Below, in pieces: positions 22,299 to 23,730 of a stretch of 23,730 nt of DNA; positions within the stretch are counted from its first letter, which is position 1; every line of letters begins with the position of its first letter. The notes under the pieces were generated by a model, which saw only the letters and a program-made list of their open reading frames with translations, was not told the origin of the DNA and made no database searches. The stretch is from Bacteroidota bacterium. Its GTDB lineage: Bacteria; Bacteroidota; Bacteroidia; Chitinophagales; Chitinophagaceae. A program made the translations under genes and the position numbers. Location of the stretch: the NCBI GenBank assembly GCA_023436425.1, contig JAEZJD010000152.1:1-23730 (forward strand), read 5' to 3'.

Positions 22299-23730
22299 AT
22301 GCACATAGAATTTTTAAGAACTACACTTGTCAGTGACGAACTAATAAAACGACCTCTGGGAAAATATTACACCCCATTAAAGTTAGCCGGACAGCTTTCA
22401 AAAGTCGTCGCCGATGTTATTCCACATAAAAATAATCTCTCAATAGCAGATCCTTTTTGCGGCGATGGGAGATTACTTGCCGCTCTCAGTAACGAGTTGA
22501 TAAGTCGAGGAGTTCAGAGAATTCGCTTGGAAGGCTGGGATATAGATACATCAGCGATCGACAAGTGTCTGAAGGAATTAGTCCCCACCTTCGCACCGGG
22601 TGTGACCTCCTGTTTTTACGTGAAGGATTCTTTCTTAGAAGAACCTTCGGAAAAATTCGACGTAATCATAACAAACCCTCCGTGGGAAATCCTCAAGCCA
22701 GATAAGAAACTCGACTCAGAACTTTCTCTATCCCAAAGAGAGCAATATAAAGCCCACTTAAAACGATATGATAAAAAACTTGCAATCAACCTTCCTAACT
22801 CTCATCCGACAAGAAAATTTGCAGGATGGGGCACTAACTTGTCCAAGTGTGGATTAGAATTAGCGGTTAAATTGCTGCGACAAAACGGAGTACTTGGAAT
22901 ACTGTTGCCAAAGTCCGTTATGATGGATCACGTATCTTCAAATTTTCGTGAATGGCTTTTCAATTCTGTAGCTGTAGCTAGTCTCGAATCTTATCCGGCA
23001 GAAGCCAAAATATTCGAACAAGTAGATCAAGACTTGTTGTTGGGTGTCTTTAAAAAACAAAAACCAAAGCGGTCTTATTTTAGCTTCGTTAAGTACGATA
23101 GCAGATTAGAACCCAAGATTTCCACTCCTATATTGTTTTGTCCTGAATCCCTCAACAAAACACATTATACTCTACCATTAATCGAAGGCAACAATTACGT
23201 CACTCAAAAGTTTCAGAACCTTAAAAGATTACATGATTTTGAAGCCCCCGGCAAACTTTGGCTAGGACGTGAGCTGGACGAAACCGGATATTCCAATTTT
23301 GTGATGGACAAAGGGAAGCACCATTTCCTGAAAGGTAGAATGATAACTCGGTACTCATTTCAACCGGAAGCTCTGTACGTAAACGAAGCTAAAAGAAAAC
23401 TTCCGCCAACTGCTGTATTGGAAAGAATTGCTTGGCGAGATATAGCTAGGAGAACTCAAGAACGACGGGTTAAGGCATGCATAATTCCAGTAAACTGTGT
23501 CACCGGGAATTCATTACATGTGGCGCACACTTATGGTAGCAGCGATCGACTTAAAGCTTTACTTGTTGTTCTCAATTCTTTTGTTTTCGAGTACCAAGTT
23601 AGAGCGAGCAATACCACTGGACACATCTCACTTAATTGCGTTAGAAATGTTAAGATACCTAACTTGTTCGAAAGCTCTGCTTGTGAGTTACTGTCAGTCT
23701 GTTATGATGAATTTAAGTCCGGTCGTGAAG
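22299..23730 (+). CDS. N6-adenine DNA methyltransferase (type II/Eco57I-like), 3' end cut by the window
   Basis: The frame is open for 477 codons from the ATG at 22299 to the window edge. Motif I is IADPFCGDGRLL (residues 49-60, S-adenosylmethionine binding). The catalytic motif IV is NPPW (126-129), which identifies an amino-methyltransferase acting on adenine. KYYTPLKLAG (22-31) is motif X-like, as in gamma-class enzymes. Later segments KGRMITRYSF and RIAWRDIARRT with IIPVNCVTGNSLH resemble the C-terminal target-recognition half of Alw26I/Eco31I or Eco57I-type methylases. It probably protects host DNA and, with the nucleases upstream, would form a restriction-modification or defence unit. 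The C-terminus and any partner beyond the edge are not visible. Confidence 0.88.
   Translation, partial: MHIEFLRTTLVSDELIKRPLGKYYTPLKLAGQLSKVVADVIPHKNNLSIADPFCGDGRLLAALSNELISRGVQRIRLEGWDIDTSAIDKCLKELVPTFAPGVTSCFYVKDSFLEEPSEKFDVIITNPPWEILKPDKKLDSELSLSQREQYKAHLKRYDKKLAINLPNSHPTRKFAGWGTNLSKCGLELAVKLLRQNGVLGILLPKSVMMDHVSSNFREWLFNSVAVASLESYPAEAKIFEQVDQDLLLGVFKKQKPKRSYFSFVKYDSRLEPKISTPILFCPESLNKTHYTLPLIEGNNYVTQKFQNLKRLHDFEAPGKLWLGRELDETGYSNFVMDKGKHHFLKGRMITRYSFQPEALYVNEAKRKLPPTAVLERIAWRDIARRTQERRVKACIIPVNCVTGNSLHVAHTYGSSDRLKALLVVLNSFVFEYQVRASNTTGHISLNCVRNVKIPNLFESSACELLSVCYDEFKSGRE

Larger units (their letters stand above)
12420..23730 (+). mobile_element. Element integrated in tRNA-Asn (left part; right end outside window)
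   Basis: The left boundary is the tRNA-Asn 3' fragment. From there a mobile-element core follows on the plus strand: integrase, unknown protein, HTH excisionase-like protein and a RepA-like ATPase. Accessory genes come after it, several of them defence-like. No second copy of the anticodon-arm sequence appears up to 23730, so the right end is not seen. No relaxase, conjugation gene or phage structural gene is visible; it could be a mobilizable element or a satellite-like island. Sequence to the right of the tRNA is visibly more A+T-rich than the chromosomal side. Everything after about 16.2 kb is assigned to the element by inference only; nested or adjacent elements are possible. Confidence 0.6.

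Overview
The window looks like a piece of a Bacteroidota chromosome, most likely from the Chitinophagaceae or a near relative. Pointers are a type IX secretion C-terminal sorting domain, DUF4286 and KTSC proteins, a TTTG/TAnnTTTG-type promoter at the HU gene, and a Bacteroidota-style tyrosine integrase. I give no species name, because nothing in the sequence fixes it.

Positions 1 to about 12,416 are ordinary chromosome. A left-truncated L,D-transpeptidase and its terminator come first. A minus-strand group follows: small hypothetical protein, OmpA-like lipoprotein, family 2 glycosyltransferase, T9SS-sorted secreted protein. Next are a nitrilase-family amidase, a HAD hydrolase coupled to a SemiSWEET-like transporter, a LOG-family protein coupled to a KTSC protein, exonuclease III overlapping a DUF4286 gene, HU with its promoter and terminator, a 42-residue bTHX ribosomal protein, PdxH, a membrane-anchored coiled-coil protein, UMP kinase and an enoyl-CoA hydratase-family protein.

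At 12,417-12,480 the chromosome changes to foreign DNA. The minus strand carries the 3' part of a tRNA-Asn (anticodon arm, T arm, acceptor 3' strand) with its own terminator downstream, but no D arm. A tyrosine integrase gene begins just beyond. This is the attL end of an element integrated in tRNA-Asn; the complete tRNA should lie at the other end, outside the window. The element core is integrase, unknown protein, excisionase-like HTH protein and a RepA-like AAA ATPase (12,632-16,137), followed by a long palindrome.

The accessory region (16,400 to the end) holds a coupled membrane protein/DUF4406 pair, then the most unusual structure of the window. Three 95-bp repeats (17,999, 19,634, 20,424) have conserved complementary ends and variable centres, and each lies about 45-95 bp from its left-hand neighbour gene. 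Their layout (AAC...GTT...AAC...GTT) and their spacing around plus-strand genes match integron attC sites, so this looks like a small cassette array without an integron integrase (CALIN-like). It carries an unknown protein, a MltR/HEPN-like protein and a PH-domain/SHOCT membrane protein. After the last repeat comes a putative restriction or defence cluster: a degenerate PD-(D/E)XK protein, a NucS/DUF91-type nuclease and an N6-adenine DNA methyltransferase that runs off the right edge.
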